The position numbers and the translations under genes were made by a program. This document shows positions 1-8,401 of a stretch of 64,000 bases of DNA, one piece after another (positions within the stretch are counted from its first letter, which is position 1; each line of letters opens with the position of its first letter). Under the pieces are notes generated by a model. The model had not been told where the DNA came from. It searched no databases and was given only the letters and a program-made list of their open reading frames with translations. Origin of the DNA: PALSA-350 sp963794165 (lineage in GTDB: Bacteria; Acidobacteriota; Terriglobia; Terriglobales; Acidobacteriaceae); assembly GCA_963794165.1 (NCBI GenBank), contig CAWCCT010000011.1, positions 806,001 through 870,000 on the forward strand, written 5' to 3'.

Positions 1-1
1 G

Positions 2-1195
2 TCGTTGCTCATCACTACGTCCTTCCTGTTTGCGCAGACTCCCGGTGGCGCGAAACCGGCGCCACGCGTGGTGGTGATTGGCGTGAATGGCATGGAGATG
101 GATGTGCTTCGGCCTCTCCTTCTCCAGGGCAAGATGCCTAACCTTGCCAGCGTGATCAAGCGGGGCGCATACGGCAAGCTGCGCACCGTCTCTGCCCCTA
201 ACTGCCCACGGGTTTACAGCACTCTTTTCACCAGCACCTCACCGGAAGAGCATGGCGTCACCGGTTTCATTGTGGGCGGAGTCACTGCGAACACGAACAT
301 GCTGAAAGAGGAGCCGATCTGGTCGATTCTCTCCAAGAATCACGTCACCGTTGGCATGGCAAATGTACCCGCGACCTTTCCTGTGATGCCGGTGAATGGC
401 TACATGGTCAGTGGTATGCTCACCCGCGGGAAAAACTGTGAGGACGGCGTGCTGTGCGCTCCGAAGCTTTCCGAGGTGGAAGGAGGCAGTGCTGTATATC
501 CCGCATCGCTGAAGCCGGAGTTGATCAAGAACGTGGGTGACTACTATGTCGATTGCGAGCGGATGCCCTCCGCCGCCGAGCTGCAGGGCCATGAATCGGA
601 AGTGATTGACGCGTGGCTGAAGAAGGTAGACTTGATCCGCGAGCAACAGACGAGACTGTTCGACTACCTTTTGCAGAACCACCCCACTCAGTTCACCTGG
701 CTGGGCCAGTCCTGTGAAGATCGCACCGGCCACTGGCTCTATCCGATTGCGCCTTACAACGCGGGATATAACCCGAAAATCAACGCAGTCCGTGTAAACG
801 CCTTTCCTGACCAGTACATTGCCTTCGATAAAGTGCTGGGAAGTGTCCTGAAGCATATCGACGACAACACTTATCTCTTCATTGTGTCGGACCACGGCAT
901 CAAGCCCTTGCGTGAGTTCGAACAGACCGACCCCCACATGCACATGGACCACGAAAAGACCACGCCGGTTATCGCCAAGCACGATTTTGCGGATGGAGAT
1001 GAAGTTCCAGGAACGTTCTTCGCCATGGGGCCAAATATCAAGCACGATCTGCGGCTGATGGGGCTCGAGGCAAGCGTCTACGACATAGCGCCTACCATCC
1101 TCTCCTTGTATGGAATCGAAGAGCCAAAGCAAATGCATGGACACGTTCTGACCCAGATCTTCCAAGGGTCCACGGACGTTGTGGCACAGAAGTAG
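2..1195 (+). CDS. Type I phosphodiesterase/alkaline-phosphatase-superfamily protein, 5' end cut by window
   Basis: The frame is open to the left edge, so the true start lies outside. The first visible residues look like the end of a signal peptide (LFAQTPGGA), implying export. The fold is that of type I phosphodiesterases/nucleotide pyrophosphatases: an N-terminal GVNGME strand, a nucleophile region around VYSTLFTSTSPEEHG, and a late metal site IVSDHG near residue 297. Family members usually have Asp where this protein has Asn in GVNG, so one metal ligand may be changed. It probably hydrolyses a phosphodiester or phosphonate in the periplasm; the substrate cannot be read. It is followed by a 180-bp inverted-repeat element, not by a co-transcribed gene. 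Confidence 0.85.
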   Translation, partial: SLLITTSFLFAQTPGGAKPAPRVVVIGVNGMEMDVLRPLLLQGKMPNLASVIKRGAYGKLRTVSAPNCPRVYSTLFTSTSPEEHGVTGFIVGGVTANTNMLKEEPIWSILSKNHVTVGMANVPATFPVMPVNGYMVSGMLTRGKNCEDGVLCAPKLSEVEGGSAVYPASLKPELIKNVGDYYVDCERMPSAAELQGHESEVIDAWLKKVDLIREQQTRLFDYLLQNHPTQFTWLGQSCEDRTGHWLYPIAPYNAGYNPKINAVRVNAFPDQYIAFDKVLGSVLKHIDDNTYLFIVSDHGIKPLREFEQTDPHMHMDHEKTTPVIAKHDFADGDEVPGTFFAMGPNIKHDLRLMGLEASVYDIAPTILSLYGIEEPKQMHGHVLTQIFQGSTDVVAQK

Positions 1196-1218
1196 CCTCA
1201 CGGCCGGAGTCGTGCCCC

Positions 1219-1398
1219 GGTTCCCTGACGAAGGCCGGGTGCCCCACATCTCGCTCGTTTTTCGCGAGATGTGGGATACCACCGACGTTGATCGCTAAGT
1301 GCTTCGGATGAATCAGAGTCAGAGGGAAGGTGCTGTGGTATCCCACATCTCGCGAAAAACGAGCGAGATGTGGGGCACCCGGCCTTCGTCAGGGAACC
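1219..1398. repeat. MITE-like element, copy 1 (63-bp perfect inverted arms)
   Basis: Positions 1219-1281 are the exact reverse complement of 1336-1398, separated by a 54-base spacer. Each arm also contains its own hairpin (CACATCTCGC against GCGAGATGTG). A second copy lies at 11053-11231, and its spacer matches the reverse complement of this spacer, so the two copies are in opposite orientation. No transposase is encoded. It sits between two convergent genes and may also act as a terminator. Confidence 0.9.
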
Positions 1399-1483
1399 AG
1401 AGGCAGCCCACCCCCGCGGTACTCGGTTCGTAAGTGGAGTTCTCCATGGCCGCAAACTAAGGCAGAACGACAAATCCCGGCAA

Positions 1484-3472
1484 CTAGCGGTGGCGTTGCA
1501 GAGTTTTGATTTGGGCACGCACTTTTTCTGCATCCGCAGTGCGGCCTAAACTCACGTAAGCTTGGGCGAGCAACTGAAGCTCGTCCACACTCACCGATGC
1601 ATCCTTCACGTGAGGTTCCAGTAACTCCAAGACATCAGCGAATTGCCGGTCCTCGAGTTGCTCCTGGGCAAGCCCGATTAGTGCGTCCCGGTTAACTGGA
1701 TCCAAAAGAAGAACCGCTTCGAACTGATCTTCCGCAGCCACCCGATCGCCGGATTTCAAGTCGATGTGGGCGAGCAGAAGGCGGCCGTCGAGTTCCCCTG
1801 GCAACCGAGTAACTGCAACCTCCAGCATTTTCCGTGCGCCTTGCGAATCGCCCAGCTTGGCGAGTGCCTGCCCCTCGTAGAGCGCCGCCAAGGCATCCTC
1901 GGGATGCGCCTTTCGTGCGCGTTCAAGATGATCGACTGCTTTGCGATACTCCCCCGACTTGAATTCCAATTCTCCCAGTTGCCGCAAAGCGGCCTGGGAG
2001 TCGGGATTGAGCTGCAGGACTTTCTGCAGCAATAACTGAGCGTCCGGGGAACGGTTTTCGTCCTCCAACATCATCGCGGAATGGAGCAGGTTCTGTTCCT
2101 CGATTTTGTCTTTGGGATCGGGCAGCGATGAAAATTCCGGAACGTTCGTCGTCGTTCCTTTGTCGCCTGGTCCGAGGTAGCCGAGCGCACGAAGTTCGCT
2201 GAGCGTAGTGCTCGCCGCTGTACCCGTTGATGACGAGACCCGCGGAGGCCGCATCGCAGACGAAGCCAGTTCCGTGCGCAGGTGTTGAACGGTGGCGTTC
2301 CAGGGCTCATATTCGTTCGTGAGTTCAGCAGGGTCTTTGGCCAGGTCGTAGAGCTCCGGCCGCGGGGCTTCGATGAACTTGAAGCCGCCTCCGCGGACCG
2401 CGCGCAACGGCGCCCAGCCGAAGCTCAAGGGATAATCCGTCTCGCCAAAAACCACCCTATCCTGTTCTTTTGTCCCCGCGAAGTAGGAACGGAGAGAGCG
2501 TTGGCCAAATGCAGACGGAGGAGCAATGCTGAGCAGATCAAGGACCGTGGGGAGGATGTCGGTTGTTTGTACTTGCGCCTCCACCACCTTCCCTTCCCGC
2601 TCGATCGCGGCCCCGGTAATTGGCAGCTTGACGAGCAGGGGCACATGAGTGGTCGAATCATAGAGGAAGATACCGTGAGTTTGCTCGCCGTGTTCTCCGA
2701 GTCCTTCGCCATGATCACCCACCACGATGATCAGCGCTTCGCGATACCGGTTTTCGCGCTTTAGATAGCTCAGCAAGTTTCCCAACGCGGAGTCCGCATA
2801 AGCGATCTCACCATCGTACAAACGGCCTTTGTAAATCTCCGAGTACGGTGGCGGCGGCTCGTACGGGTCATGAGGATCGTAGAGGTGGACCCAGACAAAG
2901 CGCGGCTTTTGCGAATGCGCGTCCATCCACGCTTCCGCGCGATGGACTACGTCTTCTCCGCGGCGCTCCACGACTCCCCAATGCTTTCCGTTCGCCGAGC
3001 CGGGCGGAAAGTTATCGTAATAATCGAACCCTCGATCGAGCCCGGGAGCAAGGGTGCGGGAATCGAGCACCACCGCACCGATGAACGCCGCTGTTTGATA
3101 CCCATTTTGCTTAAGCAACTCGGCCCAGGTGGGATACGTCTTCGCGAGCGGCATGGCGAAGTCGGTGACCCCATGTACGCTGGGCAGCAAGCCGGTCAGA
3201 ATACTGGTGTGTGAAGTATTCGTCAGCGGACTGGGCGTGAAAGCCTGTGCAAAACGAACGCCATCTCGAGCCAGAGAATCCATAGCGGGGGTCTGGATTC
3301 GGTTGTATCCATAGCAATGAACGTGGTCGGCGCGCAGTGTATCGATGGTCACCAGGTAAACATCCGGCAAAGGCGAAGGGCCACTTACCGTCTGTGCCGG
3401 GGAGAGGGTTACTGCGACCGCAAAACTTGCTATAAGCCCTGGGAAAGCCCGCATTGAAACCCAGCGTAGCAT
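1484..3472 (-). CDS. Sulfatase-family hydrolase fused to C-terminal TPR domain
   Basis: A hydrophobic N-terminus (MRAFPGLIASFAVAVTLS) suggests export; Met at 3454 is an alternative start. Residues about 35-420 form a sulfatase/alkaline-phosphatase fold: metal motif TIDTLRADH, nucleophile segment NTSHTSILTGLLPSVHG, and metal motif VGDHGEGLGEHG. The Cys/Ser-x-Pro-x-Arg signature needed for formylglycine is absent; Thr or Ser occupies that region, so classical sulfatase chemistry is doubtful and a phosphoester or phosphoethanolamine role is possible. From about residue 460 to the end are TPR-like repeats (ALYEGQALAKLGDSQGARK and similar), likely for protein contacts. It stands alone on the minus strand. 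Confidence 0.88.
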   Translation of the reverse strand: MLRWVSMRAFPGLIASFAVAVTLSPAQTVSGPSPLPDVYLVTIDTLRADHVHCYGYNRIQTPAMDSLARDGVRFAQAFTPSPLTNTSHTSILTGLLPSVHGVTDFAMPLAKTYPTWAELLKQNGYQTAAFIGAVVLDSRTLAPGLDRGFDYYDNFPPGSANGKHWGVVERRGEDVVHRAEAWMDAHSQKPRFVWVHLYDPHDPYEPPPPYSEIYKGRLYDGEIAYADSALGNLLSYLKRENRYREALIIVVGDHGEGLGEHGEQTHGIFLYDSTTHVPLLVKLPITGAAIEREGKVVEAQVQTTDILPTVLDLLSIAPPSAFGQRSLRSYFAGTKEQDRVVFGETDYPLSFGWAPLRAVRGGGFKFIEAPRPELYDLAKDPAELTNEYEPWNATVQHLRTELASSAMRPPRVSSSTGTAASTTLSELRALGYLGPGDKGTTTNVPEFSSLPDPKDKIEEQNLLHSAMMLEDENRSPDAQLLLQKVLQLNPDSQAALRQLGELEFKSGEYRKAVDHLERARKAHPEDALAALYEGQALAKLGDSQGARKMLEVAVTRLPGELDGRLLLAHIDLKSGDRVAAEDQFEAVLLLDPVNRDALIGLAQEQLEDRQFADVLELLEPHVKDASVSVDELQLLAQAYVSLGRTADAEKVRAQIKTLQRHR

Positions 3473-3615
3473 GACCGCTCATCTGTCGGCCGAGGCAGAC
3501 CATACAACGGGTGACTACGATTCTGATTGACGGAGGCCCGCCATATTCTGCCATCGGTAATCTTTTCGGTTCCCTGCTTTGACCCGATACTTACTGTTTA
3601 AAGGATGATTAGGTT

Positions 3616-3810
3616 ATGTCTGTCGTCCCCATGCTTGTCAAGGCATACCTGGTTCGGTTCAAACGATCGGATATGCCCACCCGGCTCGTGATCGCTTCGA
3701 GTGCTGAGATCCATGGCGAGCATCTCGCCTTCCTCCAGGCAGACGGACGCCTTGCTGCCCTATTTGTCCTGGAGATAGTAAAAAGCTGGGCGGAAACCTT
3801 CAACGATTAG
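3616..3810 (+). CDS. Small conserved hypothetical protein (64 aa)
   Basis: This 64-residue ORF has a central block, ASSAEIHGEHLAFLQADGRL, followed by AALFVLEIVKSW. From memory, short acidobacterial proteins share the pattern EIHGEHL...LAALFLLE..ESW, so I think it is real, although no function is known to me. A purine-rich GGATGATTAGG precedes the ATG. It has no signal peptide or membrane segment. It lies on the opposite strand to the neighbouring sulfatase and mdcH genes, in the gap between them. Confidence 0.6.
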   Translation: MSVVPMLVKAYLVRFKRSDMPTRLVIASSAEIHGEHLAFLQADGRLAALFVLEIVKSWAETFND

Positions 3811-3875
3811 GTTGTCGCAGCACACGAAAGAAGCCGAAGGCTTGGTTGTCGCGGTGGCCCCGGCTTTGCGGCCGG

Positions 3876-4805
3876 TCAGCCTACGGATTTAACGTCGGCC
3901 AAGCGCAGTACCTGCCGGATTGAGCTTTCACCAACTGCCACAGTCCGTACTTCCGGGAATGCTTCTTTTGCCAGAACACTCAGGACATGGCCCGGCGGGA
4001 TCTCAAGGAAAAGCCGGAAGCCCAATTCCTCCAGTACTGTTGTCATGTCGTACCATCGAACGCCGTGCGCAATGTTATTCGCCAGGTCTTCAGAGATAGC
4101 TTCCGGACTCCAGGTTGCTCTGGCAGTCACATTGGCCAGATACACCGTCTTCGGCGGTCGCACGTGCATTGTCTTTAGACTTTTTTCTAACGCCTCCGCC
4201 ACAGGCTGAAGCAGTGGACAGTGAGAAGGGGTGGACACAGCAAGGCGCTCGGCCTTACGTGCTCCACTCCTAACCGCAGCCTGCAACACGCTATAAATCC
4301 CTTGGGCCGAACCCGAGATAACGATCTGGCGAGGAGCGTTAATGTTAGCCACATATACTGGCGTCTGCTCTGAGTGAACTTCTCCAACCAGCTGTGCGAT
4401 CTGTTGTTCATTTAGCCCGACGATTGCGGCGAGTCCGTAGCCTTTGGGATAAAGCTTGGCCATCATCTCTGCACGCTGAATTACGAGCTGCACCGCATCA
4501 GCGAGGTTGAGTGAGCCACACAAAACTGCGGCGGAATAAGCTCCGGCCGACATGCCTGCAACTGCTCCCGGCTCAATACCTTGTTCCTTGAGAAAGCGTG
4601 CCACGGCAACGCCAGACGCCAGCAACGCTAACTGCACTGAAACTGTAGACTGCAAAGCTTCCTGGGTGTCGAGTTCGCGGCTATTCGTTCCCAGAATTTC
4701 GCTTACCTCATCAAGGGTCTGCGCGATCACAGGATGATCCGGGAGCCTATGCAGCATGCCGGGAAATTGCGAGCCCTGTCCGGGAAAGAGAAAGGCGATG
4801 CTCAT
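3876..4805 (-). CDS. mdcH: Malonate decarboxylase epsilon subunit, malonyl-CoA:ACP transacylase MdcH
   Basis: MdcH loads malonyl from malonyl-CoA onto the decarboxylase acyl carrier protein, priming the enzyme. The protein (309 aa) is a FabD-like acyltransferase: FLFPGQGSQFPGM at the N-terminus, a GMSAG nucleophile elbow around residue 85 in place of the usual GHSxG, and the second catalytic residue in TPSHCPLL. The GxSxGA(Y/F) variant is typical of MdcH as opposed to FabD. It is the last gene of the mdc operon, one base after mdcG. The ATG precedes MSIAFLFPG directly. Confidence 0.93.
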   Translation of the reverse strand: MSIAFLFPGQGSQFPGMLHRLPDHPVIAQTLDEVSEILGTNSRELDTQEALQSTVSVQLALLASGVAVARFLKEQGIEPGAVAGMSAGAYSAAVLCGSLNLADAVQLVIQRAEMMAKLYPKGYGLAAIVGLNEQQIAQLVGEVHSEQTPVYVANINAPRQIVISGSAQGIYSVLQAAVRSGARKAERLAVSTPSHCPLLQPVAEALEKSLKTMHVRPPKTVYLANVTARATWSPEAISEDLANNIAHGVRWYDMTTVLEELGFRLFLEIPPGHVLSVLAKEAFPEVRTVAVGESSIRQVLRLADVKSVG

Positions 4806-4806
4806 C

Positions 4807-5454
4807 TCAATTCCCCCTGTAATCCCACGGGTCGATTCCGAGCATCATTCCGTCCGGCGTTCGCAACAAAATCTTGCCTGGATTCCGCGACGCGTATTCC
4901 TTGAGAGAAAAGCCGCATAAAGGCGCCTCCACGCGAACGTCGACAGCAGCAGTGAGATCCTGCGTTTGGGCGTAGAGAGCTTTAGCCATCTCCCCGGTGA
5001 TGCGCTCTGCCGCGTAAATCACAAGATCCAAGTCGCTCTCTGGTTTAGCGATCTTCGTGCCGGCTGCAAGCTCGAAACCAATACTGCCTCCCGGCCCCCA
5101 AGGATACTCGAGATCCCTCCAGCGCTCTTTCATAAGGTTCAAGGCGCGGAAAGCAGGGATTGTATCCTCTCGCGACTTGGCGACGCTGCGCCGCAAAAGT
5201 TGCGGAGGCGCCAGGATGCTCTTGACCAGGTTGAAAGCACATGTAGCGGCCCATCGTTGATTTCTGTCCACTCCGCGCACTCCCACTGGGATCACCGGCC
5301 ACGTGGCCAGACCTCGGCGAACAACCACGAACGGAGTTCTGTGCAAGCTCTCCACCCCCCACTTAGGAGTACAAGGGTGGCAAGAGATGAACCCCTTCGC
5401 ATCTATTTCCAGCAAATCGTGCGTCCGAACTGATTGCGACTCGACGTAATTCAT
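4807..5454 (-). CDS. mdcG: Malonate decarboxylase holo-ACP synthase MdcG (phosphoribosyl-dephospho-CoA transferase)
   Basis: MdcG transfers the 2'-(5''-phosphoribosyl)-3'-dephospho-CoA group to the serine of the MdcC carrier protein, using the precursor made by MdcB. The 215-residue product has the nucleotidyltransferase-like signature GGSIGFELAAG followed by KPESDLDLVIYA, where SDLDL supplies the metal-binding acidic pair. The length is normal for the family. It lies between the transporter gene and mdcH on the same strand with very short gaps, so co-transcription is near certain. Confidence 0.9.
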   Translation of the reverse strand: MNYVESQSVRTHDLLEIDAKGFISCHPCTPKWGVESLHRTPFVVVRRGLATWPVIPVGVRGVDRNQRWAATCAFNLVKSILAPPQLLRRSVAKSREDTIPAFRALNLMKERWRDLEYPWGPGGSIGFELAAGTKIAKPESDLDLVIYAAERITGEMAKALYAQTQDLTAAVDVRVEAPLCGFSLKEYASRNPGKILLRTPDGMMLGIDPWDYRGN

Positions 5455-5463
5455 CGCACGTTC

Positions 5464-6411
5464 CTAGTGCACATGGCTCAGAAGAATGATCCATCCCGCC
5501 AGTGTGAAGACTCCAAGCACCGTGCTGGCAATCAGGCTTGAGCTTGCCACCGCGGGTGTTGCGTTGTGCGGTTTACCGAAGAGAAGGCCGAAGAAGCCGC
5601 AAGGAATCGCACACAACAAAACTACCCACCTGGTTTGTTCCAGTGGCATGCCCAGCAGGAGTGCTAAAGCGAGACAGAGCGCTGGCTGGATCACATTCTT
5701 GCCCAACACAACCCATCCGACACCCCGGGTCACGCTAAAACGCTGAGCGGAAACAATGAGACCCGTTACGAACAATGCAGTGCCCTCAGTCGCAGCCGCA
5801 AGAATATTCAGACTTGTATCGAGATAGGCCGGCATACGAAACTCGGCGACGGCGGCAACAAGGCCGAGCACCGGCGCCCAAAATACCGGCTTCTTGAAAG
5901 CTCTCCAAAGGGCTATCCGGATGCGAGATGCTGGAGAACCCGTAGTCTCCTTACTGCCCGCGTTTTCCAGCACCGCAAGGGTAACCGGCGTAATCGTGAT
6001 GGCGCCGATAGCTATCGCGATCACAACCGTGACGGTAGCCTGAGGACCAAAAATAGAGGGGAGAAGTGGAAAACCAATCGCGGCGCAGTTGGGAAAGGCC
6101 GTTGTCAGCGCTGATACGGAACAGTTGGCATCGTTCTCTCTACCCAATCTCCGCGATACAAAGTAGACAGGGACATAAATAGCCGCATATACCATCGCCA
6201 GCACGAGCGCTGCCTTGGCTTGACTCCACAACAACGCATGCGGTGTGCGGGCGATAGTGACAAACAACGAGCAAGGCAGGGCAAAGGTCATGAGGAAGGT
6301 GACCAGACCCTTTACGTCCTTGTTATCGACTACCTTGAACAGCCCTGCTCCAAATCCAAGCAGTAGGCCCACAAAGATAGGTACTAGCGAATTAATAAGG
6401 ATGCGGGCCAT
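5464..6411 (-). CDS. mdcF: AEC-family (auxin efflux carrier-like) permease, probable malonate transporter MdcF
   Basis: This is a 315-residue, very hydrophobic protein with about ten membrane helices in the five-plus-five arrangement of the AEC family, starting ILINSLVPIFVGLLLGFGAGLF. A charged cytosolic stretch (ENAGSKETTGSPASRIR) lies mid-protein. The position between mdcE and mdcG is that of mdcF in the Klebsiella operon, whose product is also an AEC-type carrier of similar length, so malonate uptake is the likely role. The family call comes from the sequence; the substrate is inferred from context. Confidence 0.85.
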   Translation of the reverse strand: MARILINSLVPIFVGLLLGFGAGLFKVVDNKDVKGLVTFLMTFALPCSLFVTIARTPHALLWSQAKAALVLAMVYAAIYVPVYFVSRRLGRENDANCSVSALTTAFPNCAAIGFPLLPSIFGPQATVTVVIAIAIGAITITPVTLAVLENAGSKETTGSPASRIRIALWRAFKKPVFWAPVLGLVAAVAEFRMPAYLDTSLNILAAATEGTALFVTGLIVSAQRFSVTRGVGWVVLGKNVIQPALCLALALLLGMPLEQTRWVVLLCAIPCGFFGLLFGKPHNATPAVASSSLIASTVLGVFTLAGWIILLSHVH

Positions 6412-6420
6412 CGTGGACGT

Positions 6421-7245
6421 CTAGGCCTCGCGCCATTGTTCTTCGAGCTTGGCGCGTACCAGGATGGAGGCCTTTCGCATTTCGAGCGCTGCAACCGATT
6501 CGCGTCGACTGCGAAGATCAAAGGGCTGGCTGCGAGCGTCGGCGATGGCTGCAATCAGCTCGTTTTTTACCTCCAGAATTTCCTCGGCCGACGGCTTCGC
6601 CGGATTTTCGACGTGCAGTAGTTTGTGAAGAAGACCGAGCTTTGCGTAGTCCTTTACGTCATAGGACAACGGCGCGATGGTCTTGCCGAGCTGGTCGAGT
6701 TCCTGCACAGCACGGCGCGTGATCCGTGCCGCGGCTTCCTTGTGCATGGCATGGATCATGACGCCGTCGTCGTCGAACGCGAGGATGCGATTAGCTTGAT
6801 AGCCGTGGGTGAGGAAGCCTCCGGAGATTGCATGGCCGACCACCAGCGTGATAACTGGGTGGCCCGCGAGCCGCGCCGAACCGTACGCGTCGGCTGCCGA
6901 TGCGGCAGCAAGAAAGATGGCGGCCGTCTCTTCGCGCCTACCATAGGCCTGGCTCTTCACATCGACGATGGCAATGATGGGCCGCTTGGCGGCGTTGTTA
7001 TCGAGCTCCATCACCTCACGCACACGGGTGGCAAGAGTGTAGGCTTCTTCCAGCCCAACTTGCCCCTGCCGCGCACAAGGAAAGCGTGCCTGAGGGTCTG
7101 GGACAACGCAGAGGAATCTCGCGTTGTCTTTACCAAGCGGTGCATCCGCGGTCAGCACAGAATTCGGATCGCCAGGCATTGGGGCGTCCCGGCCAGTGAA
7201 TGCGCGGAACCATACGGTTCCCCTGACGCCAGTAAACTCGCTCAT
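6421..7245 (-). CDS. mdcE: Malonate decarboxylase gamma subunit MdcE
   Basis: MdcE and MdcD together decarboxylate malonyl-S-ACP to acetyl-S-ACP in the cytosol. The product (274 aa from MSEFTGVRGTVWF) has the crotonase/carboxyltransferase-type fold: VDVKSQAYGRREE, then VVGHAISGGFLTHG with the oxyanion-type Gly pair. An in-frame ATG at 7299 exists, but the ATG at 7245 overlaps the mdcD stop (TGATG), and the sequence after it begins like known MdcE proteins, so I chose it. It is followed at once by the transporter gene. Confidence 0.92.
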   Translation of the reverse strand: MSEFTGVRGTVWFRAFTGRDAPMPGDPNSVLTADAPLGKDNARFLCVVPDPQARFPCARQGQVGLEEAYTLATRVREVMELDNNAAKRPIIAIVDVKSQAYGRREETAAIFLAAASAADAYGSARLAGHPVITLVVGHAISGGFLTHGYQANRILAFDDDGVMIHAMHKEAAARITRRAVQELDQLGKTIAPLSYDVKDYAKLGLLHKLLHVENPAKPSAEEILEVKNELIAAIADARSQPFDLRSRRESVAALEMRKASILVRAKLEEQWREA

Positions 7246-8111
7246 CAGTTGCCCTCCATAGACGTTCCCCAGGCACGACGCAGCTCTTGGGGATCCCACT
7301 GGCGCGACGTGTCGAGTGCGCCGATACGGCTTCGATAGAGCTCCACCTGCGAGCTTCGATGTACAGGCGGGATGCCCTTGACGATAAAACGCCTCACGGC
7401 GTCGGCAATCTGCTGTGTATTGTCCTCGACCAGTGCGTCGGCCAACCCCATCGCATATCGCTGCTCACCACCATTGATAGCAAACGCCAGAGCGCGATCA
7501 CTCGAGTCCCATTCGTCGACGCCGCTCTCCTGCTCAATTACTTCGGGTCCATTCAGTCCCAGTCGTGCCTCGCGCGTCAGGATGATATAGCTTGATAGCG
7601 CCGCGGCGAGCGACATACCTCCAAAGCATCCAACCGTGCCCGCGGTCACGGAGATGACAGGAGCATGCTTTCTGAGAGCAAGAATGGATGCCATCACTTC
7701 GGCCACCGCCCCCAGTCCCAGGTTGGCCTCCTGAAGGCGGACGCCGCCGGTTTCGAGCAGAATCACCGCGCAGGTCGGCAGGCCCTTCTCGCTATCGGCA
7801 CAGGCCAGATCAAGAGCGGCAGTCATCTTCTGGCCCGACACTTCTCCCATGCTCCCACCCTGAAATGCACCCTCGAGCGCAACCACCACGGCGGCTTTCC
7901 CCGCGATCTTTCCTTTCATCACCACACAGCCATCGTCTTCCTGCGGGGTGACGTCCTGGATCGCGAGCCAGGGGGATTCAACACGATCGAAGGGGCCAAC
8001 CAGCTCGCGCGATGTTCCCTCATCGAACAGAGCTGCGGCCCTCCCCCGCGCGTCGAGTTCAAGAAAGCTTTGCCGGTTGAGAAAGTTTGTCCTGTCTGTG
8101 CTGGTGATCAT
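7245..8111 (-). CDS. mdcD: Malonate decarboxylase beta subunit MdcD
   Basis: MdcD is the second subunit of the malonyl-S-ACP decarboxylase. The 288-residue protein resembles the beta half of acyl-CoA carboxyltransferases: KGKIAGKAAVVVALEGAFQGGSMGEVSGQKM, LLETGGVRLQEANLGL, and VTAGTVGCFGGMSLAAALS. MdcD/E replace the biotin-dependent carboxyltransferase of the Na+-pumping malonate system. No biotin carrier or membrane decarboxylase gene is present here, so this is the soluble biotin-independent type. It overlaps mdcC at its start and mdcE at its end by a few bases. Confidence 0.93.
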   Translation of the reverse strand: MITSTDRTNFLNRQSFLELDARGRAAALFDEGTSRELVGPFDRVESPWLAIQDVTPQEDDGCVVMKGKIAGKAAVVVALEGAFQGGSMGEVSGQKMTAALDLACADSEKGLPTCAVILLETGGVRLQEANLGLGAVAEVMASILALRKHAPVISVTAGTVGCFGGMSLAAALSSYIILTREARLGLNGPEVIEQESGVDEWDSSDRALAFAINGGEQRYAMGLADALVEDNTQQIADAVRRFIVKGIPPVHRSSQVELYRSRIGALDTSRQWDPQELRRAWGTSMEGN

Positions 8112-8401
8112 TGCTCGCTCACCTCCACTGCCTGTTCCAGACGTAGCATGACGCTGGCCGGAGTTCCGCCTGCATCGTTGATCTGAATGCGAACAATCCC
8201 GTCATACTTCGCGAAAAAGCGGTCCAGCACAGCCTTCCAGGTTTCTCGAAAGCCATTCACGCTGGTCCGGATGAAGACCTGGGCGCGCTCGCCTTCGCCA
8301 GGCTCGAGCAGAACCTCGAGCTCTCCAGAGCCGACGACCCCCACATGGGCCCTGCGGGATATTTTTCGCTTGGCTGGATAATCGAACTCAATTTGTTCCA
8401 T
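8108..8401 (-). CDS. mdcC: Malonate decarboxylase acyl carrier protein MdcC (delta subunit)
   Basis: MdcC carries the covalently bound acyl group on a phosphoribosyl-dephospho-CoA arm. Starting at the ATG at 8401, the protein is 97 aa (MEQIEFDYPAKRKISRRAHV...). The motif VGVVGSGELEVLLE places a serine at residue 25, the attachment residue known in the Klebsiella protein. The same frame is open upstream to 8656, but that part lies inside mdcB and is not needed. It overlaps the mdcB end by 14 bases and the mdcD start by 4 bases, which points to tight translational coupling. Confidence 0.93.
   Translation of the reverse strand: MEQIEFDYPAKRKISRRAHVGVVGSGELEVLLEPGEGERAQVFIRTSVNGFRETWKAVLDRFFAKYDGIVRIQINDAGGTPASVMLRLEQAVEVSEQ

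Noticed and set aside
239..1282. 347-codon minus-strand ORF
   Set aside because: It lies wholly antisense to the phosphodiesterase-like gene, which has clear family motifs; the minus frame has none and looks like a GC-rich shadow.
1219..1398. CRISPR or integron site
   Set aside because: Only one inverted pair is present, with no regular spacer series and no recombinase gene; it fits a MITE-like element better.
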